Below are positions 38,579-45,846 of a stretch of 64,000 nucleotides of DNA, piece by piece; the stretch's first letter is position 1; each line of letters opens with the position of its first letter. This stretch comes from Planctomycetota bacterium (GTDB lineage Bacteria; Planctomycetota; UBA8108; JACQVS01). The stretch spans positions 62,001 to 126,000 of the forward strand of contig JANQLS010000049.1 in NCBI GenBank assembly GCA_028280485.1. Direction: 5' to 3'. The position numbers were made by a program, and so were the translations under genes. Under the pieces are notes generated by a model that was not told the DNA's origin, ran no database searches, and saw only the letters and a list, made by a program, of their open reading frames with translations.

Positions 38579-38848
38579 ATGAAAATTCAAAGCCCTGTTC
38601 CAGTGAGTGGAATGCCCGTTATTTTACAAACCATCGTAAAAGACATCTTCTGGTTAAAAAAAGTTAGAAATGAATCTCAACAGAATGCTGATGTATCTGA
38701 GGTTGTACTTGAGAGAATTGATTCTCTCTTAAACGTACTCATTTTTACCTTTTGGGATGAGGCCTACCTTTTAACTGATTTTAATGCTTCCCAGAAACTA
38801 AAATTAAAGTTCGACGAAGCTGGAAATGCTTTTGTTCATTTTTGCTAA
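38579..38848 (+). CDS. Small unknown protein
   Basis: An 89-aa protein with a helical centre (VVLERIDSLLNVLIFTFWDEAYLL) and no Cys motifs, signal or membrane segment. AAAGGA lies 7 bp before its ATG. It opens the rightward run of small genes that continues to 45 kb. Family and function not recognised. Confidence 0.6.
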   Translation: MKIQSPVPVSGMPVILQTIVKDIFWLKKVRNESQQNADVSEVVLERIDSLLNVLIFTFWDEAYLLTDFNASQKLKLKFDEAGNAFVHFC

Positions 38849-38916
38849 GATTTCAAATCATTATTGAGGTTGGTTGAGAAGCAACCAGCCTCGACTCTAA
38901 ATTTAGGGAGTTCCCA

Positions 38917-39744
38917 ATGCACTCTTCTCAAAACACTTTGGATATAGCTCTCGCAGCAATTCTTTTAGGCTCAAATGTCGCATTGAGAATGTATCGAGAG
39001 GGATTTCGCTATTCCTTTGATGAAAGCAGAGGATCTGAAATTCAAACCCAAATAACCACTGAAATTGATAGTGAAGTACAAAAAACAATTTCAACTTATC
39101 TATCAATGAGGAGACCTCATGATGGAATTTTGGCTGAGGAAGGAGATTTTTCTAAAAGATACTTACCGGGAAATCCCCATTGGTTAAATGATCCCGTTTG
39201 TGGAACATTAGGTGCTAAAAAAGGAAAGGATACTTGGGGAACTAGCCTTGCCTATATCAATCAATTCGGAATTCCTGAGGTAGGAGTCTTAGCCAACGCC
39301 TGTAGGAATTGGCTATGTTATGCAGCTGAAGATTCTCAAGCGATTCTCGATGGAAAGCCTCTTAAACTCCATAGGGTTAAAACCTCAAAACCGAGGGTGA
39401 TACTCAGTGTCAACCGCTTAAAAAGCTCTGAAACACTAAACGCCCTTAAAGCTCTTCAACCTGAAGAGGTAAACTGCATGGAGTCTACTGTAACCAAAGC
39501 ATTGATGGTATTTCGGGGAGAGTCTGACCTTTTTTTCGGGCTTCCAAAAATAAAACTTCCCTTCTGGGAGTTACCAGCAGTTGCCATCATCGCAAAGAAG
39601 GTGGGCTATATTTTGACCGACTTTGATGGAAACGAATTCACCTTCCCCGTTTGTGAAGATCACTATTCCTATAGAGGTTTCATTCTTTCACATCCAGTCT
39701 TCTATAAAGACTCATTAGAAAAACTCAATTCGAGCTTTAGCTAA
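38917..39744 (+). CDS. IMPase-superfamily protein with altered metal site
   Basis: The 275-aa protein follows the inositol monophosphatase fold throughout: a first helix (LDIALAAILLGSNVAL), TTEIDSEVQKTI, GILAEEGDF, WLNDPVCGTLGAKKG, GTSLAYINQFGIPEVGVL and PFWELPAVAIIAKKVGYILTDFDG. Metal ligands of the family are the DPxDGT pair and WDxAAG. Here DPxDGT reads DPVCGT (Asp to Cys95) and WD reads WE. Asp92 and Glu74/75 remain. Mg-dependent phosphatase activity may be lost or changed. The orthodox CysQ-like gene at 59.5 kb keeps DPLDGS. The protein sits among island genes, not metabolic ones, which suggests a new role. Confidence 0.8.
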   Translation: MHSSQNTLDIALAAILLGSNVALRMYREGFRYSFDESRGSEIQTQITTEIDSEVQKTISTYLSMRRPHDGILAEEGDFSKRYLPGNPHWLNDPVCGTLGAKKGKDTWGTSLAYINQFGIPEVGVLANACRNWLCYAAEDSQAILDGKPLKLHRVKTSKPRVILSVNRLKSSETLNALKALQPEEVNCMESTVTKALMVFRGESDLFFGLPKIKLPFWELPAVAIIAKKVGYILTDFDGNEFTFPVCEDHYSYRGFILSHPVFYKDSLEKLNSSFS

Positions 39745-39856
39745 GAATCTCTCTTCCTCTCGTTTCAATATTGAATTTTGTCCTTATTTTAAAGGTTGGC
39801 TGGTAAGAGTTTTGAACCAGCCACCTTCAAGGTGTTACTCGGTTTGGAGGAATAAA

Positions 39857-40135
39857 ATGGAATCTAATAAAACTAAAACCAACTCTCCTGTGAAAAGGTT
39901 TGTTTTCGGGAATGTGTCAGTTGCGCTCTTTGAAAATCTCGATAAAGAAGGCAAAATCTCAATCAAAGCTTCTTTGGATAGATCCTATACTGACAAGGAA
40001 GGCAAGTGGAAATCAACCAAAAGCTTCTCTCAGAACGACCTCCCGAAGGCGATTTTAGCTTTAAATAAAGCCTATGAATATTTGGTCACCCCGGCTTCCA
40101 AAGAGTCAGAGGCAATACCAGTAGAGGAGGTGTAA
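39857..40135 (+). CDS. Small beta-rich protein, copy 1 of three related proteins
   Basis: The 92-aa protein starts at ATG 39857 with a strong GGAGG 6 bp upstream, so the longer frame from 39812 is not used. Its core KRFVFGNVSVALFENL, ASLDRSYTDKEGKWKSTKSF and DLPKAILALNKAYEYL is a run of beta strands followed by a helix. The same order (G-x-SxAxW/F, RxY/xxR, GxWxxxxxF, DL-helix) appears in the genes at 40.7 and 41.0 kb. Similar proteins are common in planctomycetes. Strand-strand-helix layout recalls PC4/Whirly-like ssDNA-binding folds, which is only a suggestion. Confidence 0.72.
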   Translation: MESNKTKTNSPVKRFVFGNVSVALFENLDKEGKISIKASLDRSYTDKEGKWKSTKSFSQNDLPKAILALNKAYEYLVTPASKESEAIPVEEV

Positions 40136-40138
40136 AAG

Positions 40139-40330
40139 GTGGCCCCCACCTTTTACTCACCTTTAAGAAAACATTTTAGAGAAGTGGAGTTAGCTATTTG
40201 TCAGCTTCAAGGCGACTTTAAATGCCAAGTGTGTACGGGTAAAGATTTCAACATAAGGCAACTCCCAGATCGGTTACTTCTAAAGTGCATTCATTGTCAT
40301 TGGTCTTTTCAGTGGAGTCCTTTAGTTTGA
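40139..40330 (+). CDS. Small zinc-ribbon protein
   Basis: A 63-aa protein with CQVCTG and CIHCHW, 24 residues apart, which fits a four-Cys zinc ribbon. GTG start, with GAGGAGGT about 9 bp upstream that overlaps the end of the previous gene, so the two are coupled. Function unknown. Confidence 0.65.
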   Translation: MAPTFYSPLRKHFREVELAICQLQGDFKCQVCTGKDFNIRQLPDRLLLKCIHCHWSFQWSPLV

Positions 40331-40397
40331 GAATTTCTATTTATCAAACTATCTCAAACAAGACCAAACACCCTTCAGTTTGAATATTGCTCATTCA

Positions 40398-40541
40398 CCT
40401 CAATTTCCTTGGGACAGCTTTCGTCTCCCATCAAATGTCAGCCCTTCGTTTATCGAGAGATACTCCGACTGAAGTGAGAGTATCTTCGAAACGAGGGTTG
40501 ACTCTCGGAGGTGTTTTAAATGGATCCCAAGGAAATTGAGG
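40398..40541 (+). promoter_or_regulatory. Structured mRNA leader enclosing the start of the 51-aa gene
   Basis: A perfect 17-bp inverted repeat pairs 40398-40414 (CCTCAATTTCCTTGGGA) with 40525-40541, which are codons 2-8 of the 51-aa gene. Nested inside, TCTCC (40424-40428) can pair with the ribosome site GGAGG (40507-40511), and an irregular hairpin forms between about 40442 and 40497, with AGATACTC pairing to GAGTATCT at its core. All three helices are compatible, so the ribosome site and start codon are enclosed in one fold. The arrangement suggests translational control, but a remnant of a palindromic repeat cannot be excluded. Confidence 0.6.
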
Positions 40542-40675
40542 AAATAAAAAAAATCATTCAAAAGGAAGGGCTTGATTGTATTGAGTTAGAAAAATTAGCT
40601 CAATCAGCTCTCTTCCCTGAACATGAAGACCCTCTATTAGGTCTTCTCTACAAACACAAAGGGGTGGTCCAATGA
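40520..40675 (+). CDS. 51-aa small protein
   Basis: ATG at 40520 with CGGAGG 8 bp upstream, ending in ATGA overlap with the next gene. The product is acidic and helical (EIEEIKKIIQKEGLDCIELEKL) with a tail HKGVVQ. The good ribosome site, the overlap and the structured leader support its reality. No family is recognised. It may be a regulatory leader or a partner of the next gene's product. Confidence 0.65.
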   Translation: MDPKEIEEIKKIIQKEGLDCIELEKLAQSALFPEHEDPLLGLLYKHKGVVQ

Positions 40676-40959
40676 AATCCACCCCCTACCAAACCACTCG
40701 TTGTGGAAATTTCCAAATCTCCCTTTGGAAATTTAAAAGAACGACTCGACCTAACCCTCAAGCTCGAGACTATCACTCAGAACGAACATACTTAACTGAA
40801 CGAGTCTGTGTTAAGTATCGAAAATTTATTCGATACCAGGGTTGGAAATCTCAAAAACTCTATTTCTCTCTCGATGAGTTTCGAGATTTAGTGAATGCAT
40901 TGGAGCAATTAGCTCCAGAGCACTCTAACGGTACCCTCACACTGAATCAGCCCAATTGA
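40672..40959 (+). CDS. Small beta-rich protein, copy 2
   Basis: The 95-aa protein has CGNFQISLWKFKR, ERVCVKYRKFIRYQGWKS and LYFSLDEFRDLVNALEQL, matching the pattern of the proteins at 39.9 and 41.0 kb. It overlaps the 51-aa gene by 4 bp (ATGA). The three paralogues lie in one transcription unit, so they may form hetero-oligomers. Fold is inferred from strand and helix order only. Confidence 0.72.
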   Translation: MKSTPYQTTRCGNFQISLWKFKRTTRPNPQARDYHSERTYLTERVCVKYRKFIRYQGWKSQKLYFSLDEFRDLVNALEQLAPEHSNGTLTLNQPN

Positions 40960-40999
40960 AATCCCTCAGATCACTGAGATCGATTTCGGAGATACAAAA

Positions 41000-41284
41000 A
41001 TGAAAGGAAAAAAACCACTTTTATCTGAACGAGCCGGACGCTTCTCAATAGCAACTTGGAGACGAACGAAAACGATTCACTCTGATTCTGGTGATCAACT
41101 TCAAGTGTCCTACCGTACCCAAATTCAACATTGCAGAAAATTAAGCGATGGTTCTTGGGCAAGACAATCTCTTTGGATCAATGCCAAGGAACTCTTAAGA
41201 CTTAGAGAAGTACTTAACAAGATCTCATTCGAGGAACATCCAGAGAATGATTTCTCAGTAAGATCTTCAAAATACAAGAAGTAA
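41000..41284 (+). CDS. Small beta-rich protein, copy 3
   Basis: The 94-aa protein has RAGRFSIATWRRTKTI, SYRTQIQHCRKLSDGSWARQ and LWINAKELLRLREVLNKI, parallel to copy 2 in order and spacing. CGGAG stands 8 bp before the ATG. The basic N-terminus and charged strands would fit nucleic-acid contact. Distinct sequences among the three copies indicate old duplication, not a recent repeat. Confidence 0.72.
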   Translation: MKGKKPLLSERAGRFSIATWRRTKTIHSDSGDQLQVSYRTQIQHCRKLSDGSWARQSLWINAKELLRLREVLNKISFEEHPENDFSVRSSKYKK

Positions 41285-41372
41285 TTTTTTCTTCTTATTT
41301 TCAATGTTGCGGTGAACAACTCTCACCCTCATTCAGGGTAACTCAAACCAACTGACATTCAAGGAGTTTGGC

Positions 41373-41885
41373 ATGAAGGGATTTCATGATAAATCAAAGA
41401 GATTATCCTTTAAACAACCTGAGGATCTCATCAAGACGGTTCATAAATTCTGCAAAATTTCAGGTCGAAGTTTAGGGTTGAACGACTCTGATAGTATTGA
41501 GGATTTGGCTTATAAGATCTTAATAACACTCTATAAGAATCCTCTGAAATACCGTTCTCTCTTACGGGAAAAACCACGTCTGTTTAACTGGGTTTATATA
41601 TGTGTTCGAAACAACATTATCAATCAATACAATAAAAAATCGATCTTTTATAGCCCCACCGAGGAGCTTCCTGAAAATGGCGCCAATTGCTCATTACTAA
41701 ATAATGTCGAATCCAATGACTATATTGAGGAACTTACTAAACACGCTGAAAATCCAAAAATGAGATCAGCCCTTCACTATGTTGCGTTTGGTGATAATGT
41801 CCGTTGTGCCTGCAAAAAAGCCGGGATTTCTACCACCGCTTATTACGTTCAGCTTGAGAAGCTCAGAGCTATTCTCAATTTTTAG
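41373..41885 (+). CDS. ECF-like sigma factor, intact
   Basis: The 170-aa protein resembles small ECF sigma factors: a region-2-like part (SIEDLAYKILITLYKN, then FNWVYICVRNNIINQYNKKS) and a region-4-like C-terminal HTH (ALHYVAFGDNVRCACKKAGISTTAYYVQLEKLRAIL). It is diverged from standard factors, so the call is moderate. It is the unbroken relative of the split pair at 37.9-38.3 kb. AAGGAG precedes its ATG by 7 bp. It may direct transcription of the island's own genes. Confidence 0.7.
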   Translation: MKGFHDKSKRLSFKQPEDLIKTVHKFCKISGRSLGLNDSDSIEDLAYKILITLYKNPLKYRSLLREKPRLFNWVYICVRNNIINQYNKKSIFYSPTEELPENGANCSLLNNVESNDYIEELTKHAENPKMRSALHYVAFGDNVRCACKKAGISTTAYYVQLEKLRAILNF

Positions 41886-42021
41886 CACTCCCTTAATTCA
41901 ATTTACTAGGGACACTTTAATCTCTTTCATTGTCTTTTTAGATGTAAGCGGCGCTTAGTGATCAAAAGGAATTCACTTTATGGTTGCTACCTAAACTCCC
42001 CATTTAAAAGGCAATCCTCAA

Positions 42022-42189
42022 ATGAAAAATCTCCTCTCTCCATGCCTCTGGGCTGGGCTTGCTCTCCTCATATTTTTCTTTTCAGGCTTATTCGGTAATT
42101 CACCTGAACTTTTTATTGTGGGCTCTTCAGTAACCATTGGCAGTCTCTATCTTTTCAACCTAAAAAGAATGAAGAAACTGCATCAATAA
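42022..42189 (+). CDS. 55-aa two-helix membrane protein
   Basis: ATG at 42022 gives a product with two hydrophobic segments, LWAGLALLIFFFSGLF and LFIVGSSVTIGSLYLF, separated by a short polar turn, and a basic end (LKRMKKLHQ). It lies in the gap between the sigma-like and RHH genes. The ribosome site is weak (AAGG). A small inner-membrane protein is likely. Function unknown. Confidence 0.55.
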   Translation: MKNLLSPCLWAGLALLIFFFSGLFGNSPELFIVGSSVTIGSLYLFNLKRMKKLHQ

Positions 42190-42232
42190 ATGGTTTTAAG
42201 TAATCCAACTGTTTTTAATGTGAGGAGGATCA

Positions 42233-42481
42233 ATGAGTGTACTTGACCGCATCCAGTCAGTAGTAAAAGCAGAACAAAGTCAGCAAAAAAAAGAGTTTTC
42301 TACGATCAATCTTAGAATCAATCCCGGCTTAAAAGTTCGCCTTAAGTATTTCGCTGAAGAGCAAGGATTAGCCCTTAATCGCTTAGTCGAAATTATTCTT
42401 TCAGAATGTTTAGAAGCCTATGAAGCTACTTCAAAGACATCAACTCCCCAATTTCATTCAGAGTTAAACACTGAGGAGTAA
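42233..42481 (+). CDS. Ribbon-helix-helix (CopG/Arc-like) protein
   Basis: The 82-aa protein has TINLRINPGLKVRLKYFAEEQGLALNRLVEIILSECLEAY, the RHH pattern of a beta strand followed by two helices (residues about 24-62). GAGGAGG lies 6 bp before its ATG. RHH proteins bind operators as dimers and often serve as plasmid copy-control, partition or antitoxin proteins. No toxin partner is evident beside it. It is probably the regulator of the following genes. Confidence 0.78.
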   Translation: MSVLDRIQSVVKAEQSQQKKEFSTINLRINPGLKVRLKYFAEEQGLALNRLVEIILSECLEAYEATSKTSTPQFHSELNTEE

Positions 42482-42483
42482 AT

Positions 42484-43011
42484 ATGCTTTTCACTCGTGA
42501 CGGAGAAATTCCAGGCTTATTTTTCGCGGCTTTAGGAAATGGGTACCAAAAGCAAGCGTCTGAGTTCAGACCTTGCGGTGATTGTGGCCCCAACCTTGAA
42601 GCCGCATTTAGGGAGGGAATTGGCCATGGAGGAGGTTGGGTTGGAGTAGATGTTCATGACTTATCATTTTGTCATTCGTGTACGGATCAATTAATTCGTG
42701 GTCGACAAAAAGGAGGCCCTCATGTACCTGTCCAAGAACCTGAGACAATCTATCCTCCTGAACCATTAGAGATTATTGTCGATCAAGACTCCAATCTCAT
42801 GCCGGATCTCAATGAGGACCATCCCTCACTTCTACCTCAAGATACCTATGGACCTCTATATGAGGACATTCCAAAACCCAAGCCAATAATTGGTCCCCAG
42901 TTTGATTCACCTGAAGATCCCCTTAATCCAAATCAGCCCTACGATCCCTATTTGGATCCTATGGATGATCTTTATCACGATGACTCTTACAACCCGGGTG
43001 GATTACCTTGA
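42484..43011 (+). CDS. Pro/Asp-rich protein with a CxxC motif
   Basis: The 175-aa protein has an N-terminal part with FRPCGDCGPN and FCHSCTDQ, which could bind zinc with four Cys, and a C-terminal half of low complexity rich in Pro, Asp and Glu (DSPEDPLNPNQPYDPYLDP). It follows the RHH gene by 2 bp with GAGGAG as ribosome site and overlaps the next start by TTGA. Function unknown. The acidic tail is probably disordered. Confidence 0.68.
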   Translation: MLFTRDGEIPGLFFAALGNGYQKQASEFRPCGDCGPNLEAAFREGIGHGGGWVGVDVHDLSFCHSCTDQLIRGRQKGGPHVPVQEPETIYPPEPLEIIVDQDSNLMPDLNEDHPSLLPQDTYGPLYEDIPKPKPIIGPQFDSPEDPLNPNQPYDPYLDPMDDLYHDDSYNPGGLP

Positions 43012-43481
43012 ATCAAAAAGATTCTAACCGCACTGCTCCCTTAGGATCAGGACCGGGCTATGAGTTTAAAAGCGAAGAGGTGCGGACTCTTCCCAGTGGT
43101 TATGAGCTACGTTCTATACGACTGTTTCTTGTCGATGGAAACCAAAGAACCTCATTAGTCATTCGACCCCCGACCCACTGTGGTCACGATCCGGGAAGTA
43201 TCCAAGATGTTTCAGAGTGTTCACTCTGCCATCGCATCATCTGTAACTATATTTGCTTAAGACACTGTAGAAAGTGTGGCCGACCTCATTGTTCTCTTTG
43301 TAGCTGTGCAATACCCAAGTGGTGGTACAAAAATCAACGAGTACAAGGGGTCATCTGTTCTGCCTGTCGTTATCCCATCTGGACATTTTTAAGGAAGCAA
43401 ATTGGACCACTTTTTCGAAAACCTTCAAAAAAGACAGCTAAAGGATCCTTACCAGCTTCTAGACCTCAGTCGTCACCCTGA
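43008..43481 (+). CDS. Treble-clef / RING-like zinc protein
   Basis: The 157-aa protein has a dense Cys/His block in residues about 60-125: HCGHDPG, CSLCHRIICNYICLRHCRKCGRPHC (given here in part: CSLCHRIICNYIC), CSLCSCAIP and CSACRYP. This fits cross-braced zinc binding. The TTG start overlaps the previous stop (TTGA), with GGGTGG upstream. Its last 80 bp overlap the start of the ATPase gene in another frame, so it is probably translationally coupled to the ATPase and may be its partner. Confidence 0.68.
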   Translation: MNQKDSNRTAPLGSGPGYEFKSEEVRTLPSGYELRSIRLFLVDGNQRTSLVIRPPTHCGHDPGSIQDVSECSLCHRIICNYICLRHCRKCGRPHCSLCSCAIPKWWYKNQRVQGVICSACRYPIWTFLRKQIGPLFRKPSKKTAKGSLPASRPQSSP

Positions 43482-43824
43482 CCTTAGACTCTCAGATGTT
43501 CCGGGTGGAATGGAGGCGATTGAGCACTTGATGGTTTTCCCTGAAGACCAACATGTTGCTACCTTTTTAGAGACAATGATCGGAGAGCAACAAGAAAAAG
43601 CTCAGGAATGTTTAGACCCTTTTCTAGCGTCTTACCCCGAATTGGGTTCACTAGAAAACCAACTTCAAGAAATTTCACTTTTCATGATGCCAACTGGAGA
43701 TGTCATGAAGTTACCTCTTAGGGATATTGCCAAAGGGATGCTTATCATTGGAGCACCGGGTGCCGGCAAGACCTCCCTTCTTCGTTTTCTCTTCCTTCAG
43801 ATACTTATTTTAGACTCATGTTGA
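43402..43824 (+). CDS. HerA/TraG-like ATPase, N-terminal part of split gene
   Basis: The 140-aa ORF ends 18 residues after Walker A (IIGAPGAGKTSLLRF). The start is TTG with AAGGAAG upstream, inside the preceding zinc-protein gene. The next ORF continues the same ATPase in the -1 frame. Compared with the intact 692-aa homologue at 25.7 kb, GKT and the next conserved Asp are separated by exactly 20 residues if the ribosome slips -1 at TCA-TG, so no residue is lost. The gene is therefore either frameshifted by mutation or sequencing error or read by programmed -1 frameshifting. As a separate peptide it could not hydrolyse ATP. Confidence 0.75.
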   Translation: MDHFFENLQKRQLKDPYQLLDLSRHPDLRLSDVPGGMEAIEHLMVFPEDQHVATFLETMIGEQQEKAQECLDPFLASYPELGSLENQLQEISLFMMPTGDVMKLPLRDIAKGMLIIGAPGAGKTSLLRFLFLQILILDSC

Positions 43825-44711
43825 TCTTCTTCGATTGTAAGGGTGATTTTAATAGTCACCTCTTTGATGATCCCCGTCTAAATATCATTAGAATCCAGGC
43901 CCAGGATTTAAAACTCTGCCCTTTAGATCCAATGGGAATGAATACGAAGGATTTTGCTGGGTTGTTGACTCAACTCTTAGCAAGCCATCTTCAGCTTTTT
44001 GCTTCTAGAAGGTTACTCTATGAATCGCTTCTCAACCTCTACCAAAGAAAACGACCTAAAGGTACTTGGCCCTCATGGAGTGAATGGATAAGTGAAATCG
44101 AATCTTTTCCCACCAAGGGAAAAGGAAGACGGCTCATTGAATACATTGAGGCCTCTTCTTTTGCTATTAAAGGAATTGGAGCAAACTTAGGTCGCTCGAT
44201 TAACTACTCTACAAGTGACTTTGTTTACAAGGCGCTTTCTTATCAGGGAGGAGTCATTTTACAGATTGACTCACTGACTGATGAGGCTCAGTCAGTAGTA
44301 TGTGGTTTGTTTTTAAATGCAGCCTACGAGCTATTGGGAAGTCAAAAAATTTCTGCTCCAGTTACCGCAATTCTCGATGATGCCTTACCCATAGTAAGAA
44401 AAAATTATTCTTCAGTGGGTTCACTTGTCCACCCAATTGGAAGGTGGATAACCCGAGGCAGATCAAGAGGTTTAGGAATCATAGTTTCCACCCAATCCTA
44501 CAGTGAACTCAACGAGATCATTACGGGGAATTGTAGCTCCATTTTAGTCAAGGCTTCATTTGGCTTAGATCAGCACTTAATTATGAGAGATTGTCATCTG
44601 ACTAGAGAGCAAGCAGAGCTGGTCCCTCAGCTTGCTCCTCATGAAGTCATCGGAGTAATCCGTTCAGTGTATCCAAAGGCTGTGTTTGGGGAGGTTCCTT
44701 TTGTTCCATGA
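43818..44711 (+). CDS. HerA/TraG-like ATPase, C-terminal part of split gene
   Basis: The 297-aa ORF starts with MLIFFDCKGDFN, the strand after Walker A in HerA/VirD4 ATPases, and carries VTAILDDALPIV (Walker B position, with ILDDA in place of the usual DE) and IIVSTQSYSELNEIITGNC (sensor region). It overlaps the preceding ORF by 7 bp in the -1 frame and the next by ATGA. A hexameric DNA translocase is expected only if joined with the N-terminal part. The gene order ATPase then Replic_Relax-like equals the domain order of the fused 692-aa protein. Confidence 0.78.
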   Translation: MLIFFDCKGDFNSHLFDDPRLNIIRIQAQDLKLCPLDPMGMNTKDFAGLLTQLLASHLQLFASRRLLYESLLNLYQRKRPKGTWPSWSEWISEIESFPTKGKGRRLIEYIEASSFAIKGIGANLGRSINYSTSDFVYKALSYQGGVILQIDSLTDEAQSVVCGLFLNAAYELLGSQKISAPVTAILDDALPIVRKNYSSVGSLVHPIGRWITRGRSRGLGIIVSTQSYSELNEIITGNCSSILVKASFGLDQHLIMRDCHLTREQAELVPQLAPHEVIGVIRSVYPKAVFGEVPFVP

Positions 44712-45445
44712 GTGTCGAAGTTCGAACAACCGCCTTCCTTAAGACCATTAAAGCAATTCATGTAAGTGAACTTAAAAAAGAGGAAAAACCTGAAGGGTTA
44801 AGTGAAAGGGCTAGAAAAGCACTCATTATCACCTCCAGTGAACCGGGGATTACCTTGGGTTCACTTTACAAGCGCTTGAGTTTACACGGGGAGCAAGGTA
44901 CTCAGGTTTTTAAGGAATTGAGTGCTCATGCCATGGTGAAACAGCATTCTCTACCGAGAGTGGGGAAAGGTAATGCTCCCAAAACGTGGGAGGTACTCAA
45001 GCCCGGGATAGAGTTCCTCAGTTCTTTAGGACTAAGGCCAGAGAAGAAATTTCTTAAGGGTGGCTTTCTACATTATGTCATGGCGTTGTGGCTTAAGGAT
45101 TTTTTTGAGAATAAAAAACGGTCAATTAAGTTTGAGTTCACCATGTTAGGTAAAAAAACATTCGATGGGGCTCACCAATTAGAAAACGGTGAGTGGCTTG
45201 GTATTGAGATCGCTCTGTCTGGAACCATCGATCACAACCTCAAGGAGGCACTGAGAGGAGCTTCAGTGAGTGGAGTTAAAAGAGTCTGTATGGGCTTTAA
45301 TACTGAAAGTAAGTGTAAAAAATTCGATCAAGCCCTTAATAAACTCCCTGCTGAAAATCGCAGCAAAGAAAAGATTCGTAGTTTTCATTTAGGAAAATTA
45401 GCTCCCTTTAATGAAAGGGAGTATGAGCTTCCCTTTTTTAGCTAA
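44708..45445 (+). CDS. Winged-helix / Replic_Relax-like protein
   Basis: The 245-aa protein has a winged helix (residues about 25-85, TLGSLYKRLSLHGEQGTQVFKEL) and a C-terminal domain with GGFLHYVMALWLKDFFE and LGIEIALSGTIDHNLKEAL. These match GGYVHEYWKWEVQQFLE and IGIEIETGHSDFLLNVKNGL in the C-terminal part of the 692-aa ATPase at 25.7 kb. The fold resembles plasmid replication-relaxation proteins or a restriction-endonuclease-like core. Its start overlaps the ATPase stop (ATGA). It probably works with that ATPase on DNA. Confidence 0.75.
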   Translation: MSVEVRTTAFLKTIKAIHVSELKKEEKPEGLSERARKALIITSSEPGITLGSLYKRLSLHGEQGTQVFKELSAHAMVKQHSLPRVGKGNAPKTWEVLKPGIEFLSSLGLRPEKKFLKGGFLHYVMALWLKDFFENKKRSIKFEFTMLGKKTFDGAHQLENGEWLGIEIALSGTIDHNLKEALRGASVSGVKRVCMGFNTESKCKKFDQALNKLPAENRSKEKIRSFHLGKLAPFNEREYELPFFS

Positions 45446-45498
45446 GGCAAGTTAGACAGTAAATAGTTCCAACAACTCGAAGAATTCTATCTCGTAGT

Positions 45499-45666
45499 AT
45501 GTCACAAAATAAGATTTCAAAGTTGATACCAAAATTTGAAGGGAGAATTGAAGTGGATAATGAAAAGATCAAATGGTGGCCTTCCTTTAGAACCCTCTTG
45601 AGATTGATCTTTAATAAAGCTAGGACCAGAGGTCCTCCAAGGTTAAATGTGATGATTAAAAAATAG
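45499..45666 (+). CDS. Possible 55-aa basic protein
   Basis: An ATG frame encodes a Lys/Arg-rich peptide (NEKIKWWPSFRTLLRLIFNKARTRG). No good ribosome site is visible and no family is known. It is listed because it fills the gap between the two operons with biased composition, but it may be chance. Confidence 0.3.
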   Translation: MSQNKISKLIPKFEGRIEVDNEKIKWWPSFRTLLRLIFNKARTRGPPRLNVMIKK

Positions 45667-45716
45667 GTGTTTGCGGATGATTCGATAAATCGAACTTAAC
45701 ACGATCCTGATTCTAG

Positions 45717-45830
45717 GTGGCCCCTATGGGCCACGTTACATCTCCCGGGCCCTTAGGGCCCGGGGTGGGTTTAGTGAGCTAAAGCTCCCAGATAATAGAA
45801 AAGAAAAAAATAAAAGCTCCCGATTTGGGA
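45717..45830. repeat. Three GC-rich hairpins ahead of the TerY-P operon
   Basis: GTGGCCC/GGGCCAC (45717-45734), CCCGGGCCC/GGGCCCGGG with a TTA loop (45744-45764) and CTCCC/GGGAG (about 45815-45829) follow each other in otherwise AT-rich DNA, between the Replic_Relax-like gene and the membrane-protein gene. None has a clear U-run. They may be terminators of the upstream run, attenuator-like structures or protein binding sites for the downstream operon. Confidence 0.5.
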
Positions 45831-45846
45831 GTGGGAGAAACTCCAA

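Noticed and set aside
39812-39856. A 15-residue N-terminal extension of the 39.9 kb small protein
   Set aside because: A strong GGAGG stands 6 bp before the ATG at 39857 and the extension is not shared with its paralogues.
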